A stretch of DNA of 64,000 nucleotides from positions 43,020 through 107,019 of the forward strand of contig JALNXE010000001.1 in the NCBI GenBank assembly GCA_023230525.1, in the 5' to 3' direction. Numbering within the stretch: the stretch's first letter is position 1; each line of letters starts with the position of its first letter. The translations under genes were made by a program, and so were the position numbers. Of this stretch, positions 33,929 through 42,483 are shown in pieces. Source of the stretch: Desulfobulbaceae bacterium (GTDB taxonomy: Bacteria; Desulfobacterota; Desulfobulbia; Desulfobulbales; SURF-16). The notes beneath the pieces were generated by a model, which saw only the letters and a list, made by a program, of their open reading frames with translations, was not told the DNA's origin and did not search any database.

Positions 33929-36502
33929 TCAGAATCCTTCAAGCAGGAGCTTCCTGGCCTTCTGAGATTTTTCAAGCGTATCGAACCAGTATTCATCGAG
34001 CAACGGCCCGATCTCGGTGTCAACGACCTGGCGGAACCATTCCCGAGCATCACTAATCGGAACATCGAACGGAGGCGTGACATAGCTGTGCCCCACTCGG
34101 AACTGAGGCCCGAGACCGGTATCAGCTGAGATGTCGTTGTTCAGAGCATTGAGACGCTTCTCAATCTCAACGAGGATTTCTGAATCAATGCCGCACTGGG
34201 ATTGAACCCAGTCGTGCCAAGGCTTACCAAGGATGGGCTCCAGATCGATGAAGGCAAAACGGCGACGCAGCGCAAAATCGACCAGCGCAAGAGAGCGGTC
34301 TGCAATATTCATCGTGCCGATGACGTATAGATTGTCCGGAATAAAAACTCGCTCATCATCCGAACGTTTGTAGGAAAGCTCCAATGCTTCATTCGGCGTT
34401 CGCTTATCCACCTCGAGCAGCGTCAACATCTCGCCGAAAATCTGTGCGGGGTTTCCGCGGTTGATTTCTTCAATGACGACGACGTGCCTTGACATGGGAT
34501 CTTTCGCGGCTGCCTTCATCATCTCCACAAAAGGTCCATCTACCAGTGTAAGCTTTCCGTCGCCAACCGGTCGCCAACCACGAATAAAGTCCTCATAAGA
34601 AAGGTTCGGGTGAAACTGAACCGCTCGGACCTTGCTGTCATCGCGTTGCCCTATCAACGCAAATGCCAATCTTTTGGCCAGCCAGGTCTTTCCAGTTCCT
34701 GGCGGCCCCTGGAGGATCAGGTTTTTCTTGGTCCGAAGACACTTGAGAATCTTTTCGAGTTTTTCTCGGACGATAAAACAACCATCTGTTAAAATGTTAT
34801 CTATTGAATACGGAACTATTGGTCGAGACCCATCCAAGATAGAAGTTGAGGTCGAAAAAAAATCAGTAAAATGCTTGTAGTTATTCAACTCTGATTGAGA
34901 CTGATTTAACAATTCCAGTCCTTTTTTGGAAATCTGTACGAACCCTCTCCTGGGGAAATCAACCAATTCAGCCTTCTTTAGGTAAGACTTTGCCCAAGCT
35001 GCACGATTATCAAATAATGGCTGGCCTGTAGATTCGAGGGTGATGACATCATATTTTTCCAGCCCCATTTCAGACTTAAGTTTCTGGTACACTTCTCTCG
35101 CAAGTTGCTCCCGCCCATCACTTAACAGTCTCAAAAGTGGGATCATTAATAAGTCAAATTTTGGGAGTAACTTTTTTAAATCGGCATCAACTTCATCTGG
35201 GGCAACCTCTTCTTCAAACACTTCGTCATCCTGCGCATCTGGGTCTGTCGCATTCGGATGGGCAGATGTCCCGCTGTCTTTAAAAAGCCAAGCCGCGAGG
35301 GAAAGTTCCGGAAAGGAGTGGACTGGATAAGCGTCCTCTTGAAAGCGAGCTTCGAGGGTATCCAGCACCACCAGATAATCACTCGCATTGCAACGCCCCT
35401 TTGGGCCGTTCATGCCTATCTGGATATTGAGTTTTTTGCCGATGTAACGCTGGGACTGGCCATCAAGCGTCGGGAAATTCCAAGGGCGAATCCAGTAGAG
35501 CCCCATGGTAAGGTTCCATCCGACACCCCAGCGCAGCGTCGCGTTGTCGTAGGCAGCGACAAATGCCGACCGTGCATTAGCATCATCCGATTCCGCAAAA
35601 GCAATCGCCTGGGCGAAGGCTTCCCAGAGTGTGTCAATGTCATCTTGTTGTCGTTTGTAGCTGTAGCCAAAAAACCATGTCCTCTGATTGTTGAGAACAG
35701 GAATTCCTTCAAAGGATTCGGGAACAGTCTCTGACACACCAAGCAGGCTTGCCAGTTCGCTCGCTATGGTTTTGCGATTGGCATCAGTAATCCCCCGGTT
35801 GAATATGCCCATGACCGTAAATGGGCAGATGTCTTTCAGAGGACCTCCCGGCACGCTTTCTTGGTATTGGTCATTGAGAATAGACATGCAATCGACTTTT
35901 TTGGCGATAGCGTGAATTCGGGAAATCAGCTCGTCACGCCGGTTTCTAAAAGTGAGAAGCTTGTCGGCCACCGCCTCATAAAACCGGGTCCAGTGGAAGC
36001 GGCGTTTGTCGACGGCGCTATCGCCGAAACGCTCCCGCCAATAGGGAGCGTTTCGGAATCGGTTGATGTCCTGCGCCTTTTCCTCGAACGTAAATCCGAT
36101 GAGGGCGTCTGTGGTCCAGTCCCCTGGCAAGACGCGCCAGATCGTGCTTCGATTGGTATAGAAGTACCACTCACGTGGCGGATCGAAGGGTTTCCAGTCA
36201 ACCTTTAAGGTACGGCCATCTCCGAGGTTCTCTTTTACCGTGCCAATGGCTTTGATCGCCATGACTGAAACGGTCTGGCCACGGTTATCAAAGGGCAGAT
36301 CGTGTTTCCGCGTATAGGACGATTTGATTGAAATACGGTCCCCAACCTGGATGGACTTGACCGCATCGAGGTATTTGCCTTGATAACCATTCTCCCAAAT
36401 GCCTTGCTGCAGAAAACGGGGTGTTTGATCATTAGTTCCACCGTATGAGGACCCGACAAACCAGCAGGCTCGGGCTCCGGCCCCTTCAGGTTTAGAAGTC
36501 AT
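33929..36502 (-). CDS. McrB-like AAA+ GTPase with EVE-like and Mrr-N-like domains
   Basis: The start at 36502 is preceded by GGGAGA; the longer frame begins at 36517. The product is about 857 residues. Residues 1-150 (ARACWFVGSSYGG..., VGDRISIKSSYTRK, PREWYFYTNRSTIW) look like an EVE/PUA-type modified-base reader. A middle region follows, with YSYKRQQDDID and a WNLTMGLYWIRPWNFPTLD segment. A winged-helix stretch (LLRLLSDGREQLAREVYQKL) resembles the Mrr N-terminal domain. The C-terminal McrB-type AAA+ has Walker A LQGPPGTGKTWLAKRL and VVIEEINRGNPAQIFGEML. It would sense DNA and drive the McrC nuclease. Two candidate recognition domains in one McrB is noteworthy. Confidence 0.85.
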   Translation of the reverse strand: MTSKPEGAGARACWFVGSSYGGTNDQTPRFLQQGIWENGYQGKYLDAVKSIQVGDRISIKSSYTRKHDLPFDNRGQTVSVMAIKAIGTVKENLGDGRTLKVDWKPFDPPREWYFYTNRSTIWRVLPGDWTTDALIGFTFEEKAQDINRFRNAPYWRERFGDSAVDKRRFHWTRFYEAVADKLLTFRNRRDELISRIHAIAKKVDCMSILNDQYQESVPGGPLKDICPFTVMGIFNRGITDANRKTIASELASLLGVSETVPESFEGIPVLNNQRTWFFGYSYKRQQDDIDTLWEAFAQAIAFAESDDANARSAFVAAYDNATLRWGVGWNLTMGLYWIRPWNFPTLDGQSQRYIGKKLNIQIGMNGPKGRCNASDYLVVLDTLEARFQEDAYPVHSFPELSLAAWLFKDSGTSAHPNATDPDAQDDEVFEEEVAPDEVDADLKKLLPKFDLLMIPLLRLLSDGREQLAREVYQKLKSEMGLEKYDVITLESTGQPLFDNRAAWAKSYLKKAELVDFPRRGFVQISKKGLELLNQSQSELNNYKHFTDFFSTSTSILDGSRPIVPYSIDNILTDGCFIVREKLEKILKCLRTKKNLILQGPPGTGKTWLAKRLAFALIGQRDDSKVRAVQFHPNLSYEDFIRGWRPVGDGKLTLVDGPFVEMMKAAAKDPMSRHVVVIEEINRGNPAQIFGEMLTLLEVDKRTPNEALELSYKRSDDERVFIPDNLYVIGTMNIADRSLALVDFALRRRFAFIDLEPILGKPWHDWVQSQCGIDSEILVEIEKRLNALNNDISADTGLGPQFRVGHSYVTPPFDVPISDAREWFRQVVDTEIGPLLDEYWFDTLEKSQKARKLLLEGF

Positions 36503-36589
36503 AATCTGTTCTCCCATAATGAGACATGTCTGGAGTGCATTCCTTGAATTGCAAAATGCTTTAGTACTTTCGAGAACATGTGCAAAAAA

Positions 36590-38221
36590 CTATCTAATCG
36601 AGACGCACTCATCACCAACGCGTTGGTATCCGCTGTCACAAACCCATTTATGGCCGGTGTAATCGACACTTGCGTTCGGGGGGACATAAAATTTCACACA
36701 CTTATCACCTTCCGGGCGATAGCCACTGTCACAGACCCACTTGCGACCGGTGTAGTCAACACTAGCGTTTACAGGAACTTTGAATTTCACGCATTCGTTC
36801 TCCACCTGCCGATAACCGCTGTCACAAACCCATTTACGGCCGGTGTAATCGACGCTTGCGTTCGGGGGGACATAAAATTTCACACACTTATCACCTTCCG
36901 GGCGATAGCCACTGTCACAAACCCACTTGCGACCAGTGTAGTCAACACTAGCGTTTACAGGAACTTTGAATTTCACGCATTCGTTCTCCGCCTGCCGATA
37001 ACCGCTGTCACAAACCCATTTACGGCCGGTGTAATCGACGCTTGCGTTCGGGGGGACATAAAATTTCACACACTTATCACCTTCCGGGCGATAGCCACTG
37101 TCGCAAACCCAGTTTCGCCCTGTGTAATCAATGTGCGCGTTCGCAGGGATTCCACTCGACCTTCTTGTTTCCTGCACTGGCCTCGATTCAACTCTCGGAG
37201 GAGTCAGGCTAGATCGATGTTGCGGATTTGTCTGGCTTTGAGTTTTAGTTTGGGAAACGGGCGGTTTATAAGCGGCTTTTGCTCTTCTAAGCGTACTCAA
37301 TAAGTCTTCGCCAATCCAGCCATCCTGGGTGATGCCAGCGTCGCGCTGAAAAGCCTTCACCGCGTCGGCAGTCCGGCGACCATAATCGCCATCCACCGGT
37401 CCAGGGTCGTAGCCGAGATCGGTTAGGAGCTGTTGAGCTTCTTTGGTGTATTGGGAGCGGGGCTTCTTGGGAGCGCTACTCTTCGATACGCCTGGGGATA
37501 CCGCTGGGTAGGAGCGGCTGCCCAACTGTCTGGCCTCTCGAATGGCCTCCGCGACGATTTGGGTTCGGTAGGATTCAACATCTCGTTCAGCTAGCGATCG
37601 GGAACCTTGGCGATGCTGATACCGCCCACAGCGGCTGTTGTAATCATTAACGATCCGGTTGAATTCATCGACACCTTCATTTGTATCAATAATGTCTCTC
37701 ATCGCCTCGATACGAATGCCTTCCCGGACGCACCAGCGAATCTCCGGCACGGAAAGCACATTGTTGGTACCGACCGAAGGCTTTGTATATTGCAGTCCGA
37801 CGCTTTGGGTCGCGCTTGGCGCTTGGACTGCCGGAGCGGGGCTGCTCTGCGGGTAGCTGTAGCTCTGAGACGACGATGGCGGATTGTATGAAGGTGTTTT
37901 GTTGCTTTGACTTCCATTGTTAATCAGCCAGATCACAAAAACAACCCCAATAATGCCAAGAATCCATTTACCCCCCGAGCCACTGCTGCTTTTGCCAGAG
38001 TTCACGGTTTCGATGGGTGGAGGAGAGTTTGTGGTTTTCTGCTCGGGTTCGGACGTGGCTGGTTCCCGTTGAGTCTGGAGCGGTTGCTTCGGGGTCGGGG
38101 GCTTAGCCTCCGCTTTTGGTTCGAGCTTTAAAGGCTCGTCGATGCCACTGAGCTCGGACGCCAAGTCTGAAAGCCCGGAGAATCCTTTTTTATCCTTATC
38201 GTTATCACCAGCCATGGGCAT
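36590..38221 (-). CDS. membrane-anchored peptidoglycan-binding repeat protein
   Basis: The ATG at 38221 follows GGAAGGGG; the frame also opens at an upstream TTG. The product is about 543 residues. It begins with an acidic/basic leader with GFSGLSDLASEL, then a Pro/Gln/Thr-rich cytoplasmic linker and one membrane helix (about 90-107). A PG_binding_1 domain follows (LLTDLGYDPGPVDGDYGRRT...). Six tandem 31-residue Cys-pair repeats (ASVDYTGRKWVCDSGYRPEG...) end the protein. The topology puts the repeats outside the inner membrane. It lies in the middle of the island operon, 72 bp before mcrB. I do not know a defence protein with this architecture. Confidence 0.75.
   Translation of the reverse strand: MPMAGDNDKDKKGFSGLSDLASELSGIDEPLKLEPKAEAKPPTPKQPLQTQREPATSEPEQKTTNSPPPIETVNSGKSSSGSGGKWILGIIGVVFVIWLINNGSQSNKTPSYNPPSSSQSYSYPQSSPAPAVQAPSATQSVGLQYTKPSVGTNNVLSVPEIRWCVREGIRIEAMRDIIDTNEGVDEFNRIVNDYNSRCGRYQHRQGSRSLAERDVESYRTQIVAEAIREARQLGSRSYPAVSPGVSKSSAPKKPRSQYTKEAQQLLTDLGYDPGPVDGDYGRRTADAVKAFQRDAGITQDGWIGEDLLSTLRRAKAAYKPPVSQTKTQSQTNPQHRSSLTPPRVESRPVQETRRSSGIPANAHIDYTGRNWVCDSGYRPEGDKCVKFYVPPNASVDYTGRKWVCDSGYRQAENECVKFKVPVNASVDYTGRKWVCDSGYRPEGDKCVKFYVPPNASVDYTGRKWVCDSGYRQVENECVKFKVPVNASVDYTGRKWVCDSGYRPEGDKCVKFYVPPNASVDYTGHKWVCDSGYQRVGDECVSIR
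36600..37150 (-). repeat. tandem 93/186-bp coding repeats
   Basis: Six 93-bp units encode the Cys-pair repeats. Alternate units are nearly identical, giving a 186-bp higher-order period; for example, the CATAAAATTTCACACACTT stretch recurs 186 bp apart. Copy-number change by slippage or recombination is expected. Confidence 0.9.
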
Positions 38222-38400
38222 CAACCCCTTCCGTTTCGCACATAAATTTCATGCCGAGCTTCCTCATATGAACGTCAACCCCCAAGCGCCCAGGCCGCCA
38301 ATGCCCATACAAAAAATAATCACCGGAGTATATCCAGAGCTTTTCTTCTTGGCGGGCAGCCCTGTATCCGGATGCCCGTGAGCCTGCCCCAGATCGCCGA

Positions 38401-38865
38401 TCATCTTGGCTGGCCGCTTACTCCCAACTGCCGACCCAAGATCTCGAACAACCTCCGCTTGACCACCTGTGGGCTTGTGTCGCCTTCATATTCACCGAGG
38501 TTCAATCGTGTCTCGCCGGTGAAGAGGCCAATCATCAGCGGCCCCATTTTGCTGCCACCCTCGGCTTGAAGGAGCTTGCCAGCTTCGCTGCCGAGCATTT
38601 TGGCCAGCATTCCAATATCGGCCTGCTCAAGGGGAAGAGTCATAATCGGCCGGTGGGATGGACCGTAAGGATTTCTGTCGATACGGTAAAAAACCGACAT
38701 GGCGTAGTGGTAGGTCATCCCCTGATACTCGGCCTTCTTACCCTGAATTTCCATGGTGAAGTCAAGAACGGTCTTCGGTTTCTTCTGGAAGTGAGGAAGA
38801 AATCTCCCCAGACCCAGGTCTCTCCGGCATGGACGCTCGACCATGGAGCAGGAAGAGTTGGTCAC
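38401..38865 (-). CDS. hypothetical protein, probable second half of a frameshifted gene
   Basis: The frame begins with GTG at 38865 and encodes 154 residues, including TVLDFTMEIQGKKAEYQGMTYHYAMSVFYRID and DIGMLAKMLGSEAGKLL. I do not recognise it. The same frame is open for about 45 codons further upstream, without a good start. The 49-codon frame ahead ends exactly at this GTG (GTGA overlap). Either the two are translationally coupled, or they are one gene of about 200 codons interrupted by a frameshift. Confidence 0.55.
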   Translation of the reverse strand: MTNSSCSMVERPCRRDLGLGRFLPHFQKKPKTVLDFTMEIQGKKAEYQGMTYHYAMSVFYRIDRNPYGPSHRPIMTLPLEQADIGMLAKMLGSEAGKLLQAEGGSKMGPLMIGLFTGETRLNLGEYEGDTSPQVVKRRLFEILGRQLGVSGQPR

Positions 38866-39011
38866 TTGGTCAGCTCCAGCAAGGCGAACAGCGGCTTTTG
38901 AGGTGCTGATGGGTGTAAGCTGGTTTGGCGTTGTGCCTGTGGGATAATCCGGGTGTCCGAGGTCAGATCGGAGAGTCCAGAAAATCCGCGTTTGTTGTCT
39001 TTTTTATCCAT
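38862..39011 (-). CDS. small protein with GFSGLSDL leader
   Basis: This 49-codon frame starts MDKKDNKRGFSGLSDLTSD. Its first 20 residues match the opening of the repeat protein encoded at 38221 (NDKDKKGFSGLSDLASEL). After that the composition looks arbitrary, while the alternative frame leading into the next gene stays open. I favour a frameshifted gene whose true product carries the GFSGLSDL leader on the 154-residue domain. The stop overlaps the next GTG. Confidence 0.55.
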   Translation of the reverse strand: MDKKDNKRGFSGLSDLTSDTRIIPQAQRQTSLHPSAPQKPLFALLELTK

Positions 39012-39051
39012 ATATCCCCTTCAAAATCCGCTATTACAGATTGCTCCTTGG

Positions 39052-40998
39052 CTACGAATCCCACCTCAATGAGAAATGTTCATCTAATAAATGAAAAATC
39101 ACATCCGTGTCGATTACGGTGCTGAATTGTGGAATCTTCGTAAGGGATACTTCTCGCTTTATTTTGTCGAGAATCCCAAAATCTTTCTTTCTCATCTCAA
39201 CGTAGCCATACCCACGCAAAAATGAAGTTGATGACAGTCCGAAGTCACGCCCTTTGAACACGATTTTGTCACGCGGATAGAAGTAGCACTTATCATATTC
39301 GAAATAGCCATTTCTTTTTATTTGCGACTCATAAAACTCGACCCGGCGATCAAATGTAACATGAGATAAATATGAGTAGAACTCGACGACCGTCTTGATT
39401 TGTGCTGATTTGTCTTTGTTGAAGAAAAAGCCTTGCTCATCTACAGAGATCTTGACCTCTTGGCCTCCAGACATCGTAAGATAAATATTGGCCTGCTCAG
39501 TTTTTCCCGTTTCGATGAAGTTGGTCTTATGGGTTGTGACTGCTCGATAGAATCCAATATGACGAATATCGTTGGTGCTATACGTCCTCCCCTTAAATGA
39601 AAATGTGTTGCCGTTTAGATTAAATTCTCTGAATTGAGAAAGGAGCTTGCTTCGGTTTGCGGCTATTTCTTGAAGGGCCTTGTCATCATTGGTAATGCGA
39701 TCAGAAATTTCACCTGCATCCTCAAATACCCCAAGAAGAGCCTTTGTAAGCTGCTGAGCAAAATCGAGCTTGTCATGCTTGTTGAACATATGAATCGCCA
39801 AATCTCGAACGGTCCAAGCAGCGTGTTGGCTCGCATCATGCTCGGGATCAATTTCCCAATTCTTGACGAGCTGACAAAGCTGGTTAACTTTTTGCGATAA
39901 ATATGAATCTGGCCGCCTACTATCTAAGTCAGCTTTTATCTGGGTAATGAATTCCTCGATTTTCGATACTTCTGAATGAAGAACCCTTTGTTCCGCTATC
40001 TCGCCGAGCGCATCTGCATCCTCAGCGGTGCGTTCGGCAACCTTACCAACTTCCGCGAACACTTCCTGCAGCATGTTCGTGAGTTGTTGTGAGAAATCGA
40101 GCTTGTTATGCTTGTTGAACATATGAATCGCCAGGCCACGAACCAGACCTGCAACGCGGTCGCTCGCGTCGTGATCGAGCCCTCGACTCTTTGTGCTGAC
40201 CTGAATCGGCTGGGCGACGGAATCCCAATTCTTAACAACCTGGATTAGCTGGTTCACCAGGGGGGCCAATGTGGAATCGGGCCGTTCCGCATCCACGGCG
40301 GCCCGCAGTTTTTCCACGAGGGCTCTTATGTTCCCTTCTTCCTTGTCAAGGAACCCCTGTGCCTCTACCTCATACGAATCAACAAGGTCGGCTATCAGAA
40401 TAGGGCCGTGTTCCTCGCCATCGTCAGTCGCGGATTCGACGGCAACGGTAACTGCCTCCACGAGTTCTTTTGGGGAGAGGTTGTCAAGGGCCGACTTGAT
40501 AACCTGGCGATAGTGTCTCCTCCGTTCTTGGATTTCAGCTTCTACGGCCGAGAGATCCGACACTTCCGGAAAACCGGAAACAACCCGTTCCTCGTTAATG
40601 ATCGCGCTCAGCTCCTCGGGGTCGATATCTTCAAACGCCCAGGCGATCTCAAGAATCCATTCCGCAACGTCATTGGCAATGTGATCAGGCAAACGAGCAA
40701 GGCCTGCCGCAAGCAGGTTCGCCCGAGCAATTGACGACAGTTTGTCGACAGCGAGCAAATCCGCTGGCGAGGTCTCGAGGAGCGACAACACCTCTCCGGC
40801 TCGTTTAGGTCCAATACCGGGCAGCCAAGCTACTTCAGCGGAGAGCCTTTTCCGGGGGTTGGTCAAATCGGAACGCGCCTCTATGCAATCACTTGAGTCG
40901 AGCAGCAAGCTACGTTCGTCGGCCAATTCCATGATTCGCCGTCGGTTATCGCGGGGGCTGGCAGTCAGAATATGAAAAGGATTTTGTAATAGGTCCAT
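39052..40998 (-). CDS. J-domain-like protein with internal duplication
   Basis: This 648-residue protein opens NPFHILTASPRDNRRRIMEL and continues through ARSDLTNPRKRLSAEVAWLPG. That pattern resembles a J-like helical hairpin, but the canonical HPD tripeptide is absent. Two copies of a helical unit of about 95 residues follow, sharing RPDS...VNQL, VKNW, GLAIHMFNKHNKLDFSQQL or its variant, and a trailing Ala/Glu-rich helix. The C-terminus is beta-rich (FSFKGRTYSTNDIRHIGFYR). Its place directly after Hsp70 and AAA+ genes supports a co-chaperone or adaptor role. This is an inference from context and partial motif. Confidence 0.65.
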   Translation of the reverse strand: MDLLQNPFHILTASPRDNRRRIMELADERSLLLDSSDCIEARSDLTNPRKRLSAEVAWLPGIGPKRAGEVLSLLETSPADLLAVDKLSSIARANLLAAGLARLPDHIANDVAEWILEIAWAFEDIDPEELSAIINEERVVSGFPEVSDLSAVEAEIQERRRHYRQVIKSALDNLSPKELVEAVTVAVESATDDGEEHGPILIADLVDSYEVEAQGFLDKEEGNIRALVEKLRAAVDAERPDSTLAPLVNQLIQVVKNWDSVAQPIQVSTKSRGLDHDASDRVAGLVRGLAIHMFNKHNKLDFSQQLTNMLQEVFAEVGKVAERTAEDADALGEIAEQRVLHSEVSKIEEFITQIKADLDSRRPDSYLSQKVNQLCQLVKNWEIDPEHDASQHAAWTVRDLAIHMFNKHDKLDFAQQLTKALLGVFEDAGEISDRITNDDKALQEIAANRSKLLSQFREFNLNGNTFSFKGRTYSTNDIRHIGFYRAVTTHKTNFIETGKTEQANIYLTMSGGQEVKISVDEQGFFFNKDKSAQIKTVVEFYSYLSHVTFDRRVEFYESQIKRNGYFEYDKCYFYPRDKIVFKGRDFGLSSTSFLRGYGYVEMRKKDFGILDKIKREVSLTKIPQFSTVIDTDVIFHLLDEHFSLRWDS

Positions 40999-41010
40999 GC
41001 TCCCCTCCGG

Positions 41011-42480
41011 TTACTTGTCATCCCGGACGAATCCTATACGTCTGCTTTTTTTCTCTTGGTCTTTTGGAAGGCTGTTCAACGCTGCATCAATGCTCTCTTG
41101 ATCGAGCTCTGTCTTACTGGCCTTGGCAGCGAGCCGTGCGGCCTCGCGTATGACAAAGGCCGAATCGGAGAGCGCCTTACCCGTGAGCGCATTGAGGATC
41201 TTGTCCACGTTAAGATCGTCTGCTTTCGGCAGCTTGCTCAAGAGTGAGTCCACCAGCGAAGCCACTTCTTCCCTCGACGGCATGCCAACCTCGATGATGT
41301 GGTCAAAACGGCCGCGCCGCAGAATCGCCGGATCGATCATTTCGATCAGGTTCGTCATGGCGATAATCAGCACCTTGTTCTTGATGGCTTCCGGAATCCG
41401 ACGAAGAAACTCGGCTACCTCTTCGACGTGATGCAATCCGGACGAGCTCCCAGAGCGTCTATCCGACAGAAAAGATTCCATCTCGTCGATGACGATGACG
41501 GACGGAGCGCCATCAATCGCCTTGTCAAAAACCTCGGAGATCTTCTTGCTGGTTTCGTGAATGTAGGGGCTGCCGACACTGTTCGAATCAATCGAGTAGC
41601 TTGGCCAATCGATAAACTCGACAAGACGCTCCACAGCAAAGGTTTTGCCACAACCTGGCGGCCCATGCAGGACGATGGCGGAAGGAAAATCGATACCCAA
41701 GACTTGATATTTCTCGGCATTGAAGATGATGTCGATGACGTGTTCGTTGAAAAACTCCTCAAGCTGTGGTCGCCCTGGAAGTGTGAACACCTTGGCCTCG
41801 GCCGGTTCCTCGGATGATTGCGGCTGTTCAGGTTCGAAAGCCTCCTTAGCAATGGTGGTCTTTGCCTCGGTCTTGGGTTGAGAAGACGGCTTGCATTTAG
41901 CCAGTAGACCAGCATTTGCAGGCAAGGTAAATCCGGCAGCCTTTATAATTTCTGCCAGATCGCCAGCGGGCATCCAGCCAGTGAGTTTAGTCAAGCGCCG
42001 GAAGGATTCCGTTGATATGACGACCCCACCGGTGATCCAGGTTCCCAAGACAACCTCATCATCTACGTGAGGTGTCAGCGTCCAGGCCGGGAGCAGTCTG
42101 GAGTACTGTTCCACATAAACGGCATCGTGGAAGGAGGCATCCTCGGATAGTTTGCGAGACTCTTTGAGAGCGAAAGCAAAGGCCAGTGCATCGACCTTGC
42201 TTTCAGGGGATTTCCCATTTTCAACCGGAGTCAGGGTGTACTTTTTATGGCTGCTCAGACTCTGGAGTGCTTCAGCTCCGAACGAAACATCCCCGAACAC
42301 GGATTCGTCAAGAAAACCGCATTCATTCCACTTCCTCGCCAGCTCCGGCAGTGTGAGCAGGATATTATTTGAACCATTGGTATCGAAAATCTGCCACTCA
42401 TCTCCTGAATAGAGAAGCGACCGGATTTTCGACCCGTCTGGCAATTCATACCCTTTAGGCAGCCATAAATCCTTCGCCAT
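41011..42480 (-). CDS. AAA+ ATPase
   Basis: This 489-residue protein has an unassigned N-terminal region (1-190), a Lys/Glu/Pro linker and one AAA+ domain. The Walker A is GPPGCGKT (273-280), the Walker B is VIVIDEMESF (328-337), the sensor region is IIAMTNLIEM, and the arginine-finger motif is RRGRFDHIIEVGMPSREE. The domain is of the FtsH/Cdc48/BCS1 clade. It lies 3 bp after hsp70 and 12 bp before the J-like gene. It may remodel proteins or complexes together with the Hsp70. Confidence 0.9.
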   Translation of the reverse strand: MAKDLWLPKGYELPDGSKIRSLLYSGDEWQIFDTNGSNNILLTLPELARKWNECGFLDESVFGDVSFGAEALQSLSSHKKYTLTPVENGKSPESKVDALAFAFALKESRKLSEDASFHDAVYVEQYSRLLPAWTLTPHVDDEVVLGTWITGGVVISTESFRRLTKLTGWMPAGDLAEIIKAAGFTLPANAGLLAKCKPSSQPKTEAKTTIAKEAFEPEQPQSSEEPAEAKVFTLPGRPQLEEFFNEHVIDIIFNAEKYQVLGIDFPSAIVLHGPPGCGKTFAVERLVEFIDWPSYSIDSNSVGSPYIHETSKKISEVFDKAIDGAPSVIVIDEMESFLSDRRSGSSSGLHHVEEVAEFLRRIPEAIKNKVLIIAMTNLIEMIDPAILRRGRFDHIIEVGMPSREEVASLVDSLLSKLPKADDLNVDKILNALTGKALSDSAFVIREAARLAAKASKTELDQESIDAALNSLPKDQEKKSRRIGFVRDDK

Positions 42481-42483
42481 AAA

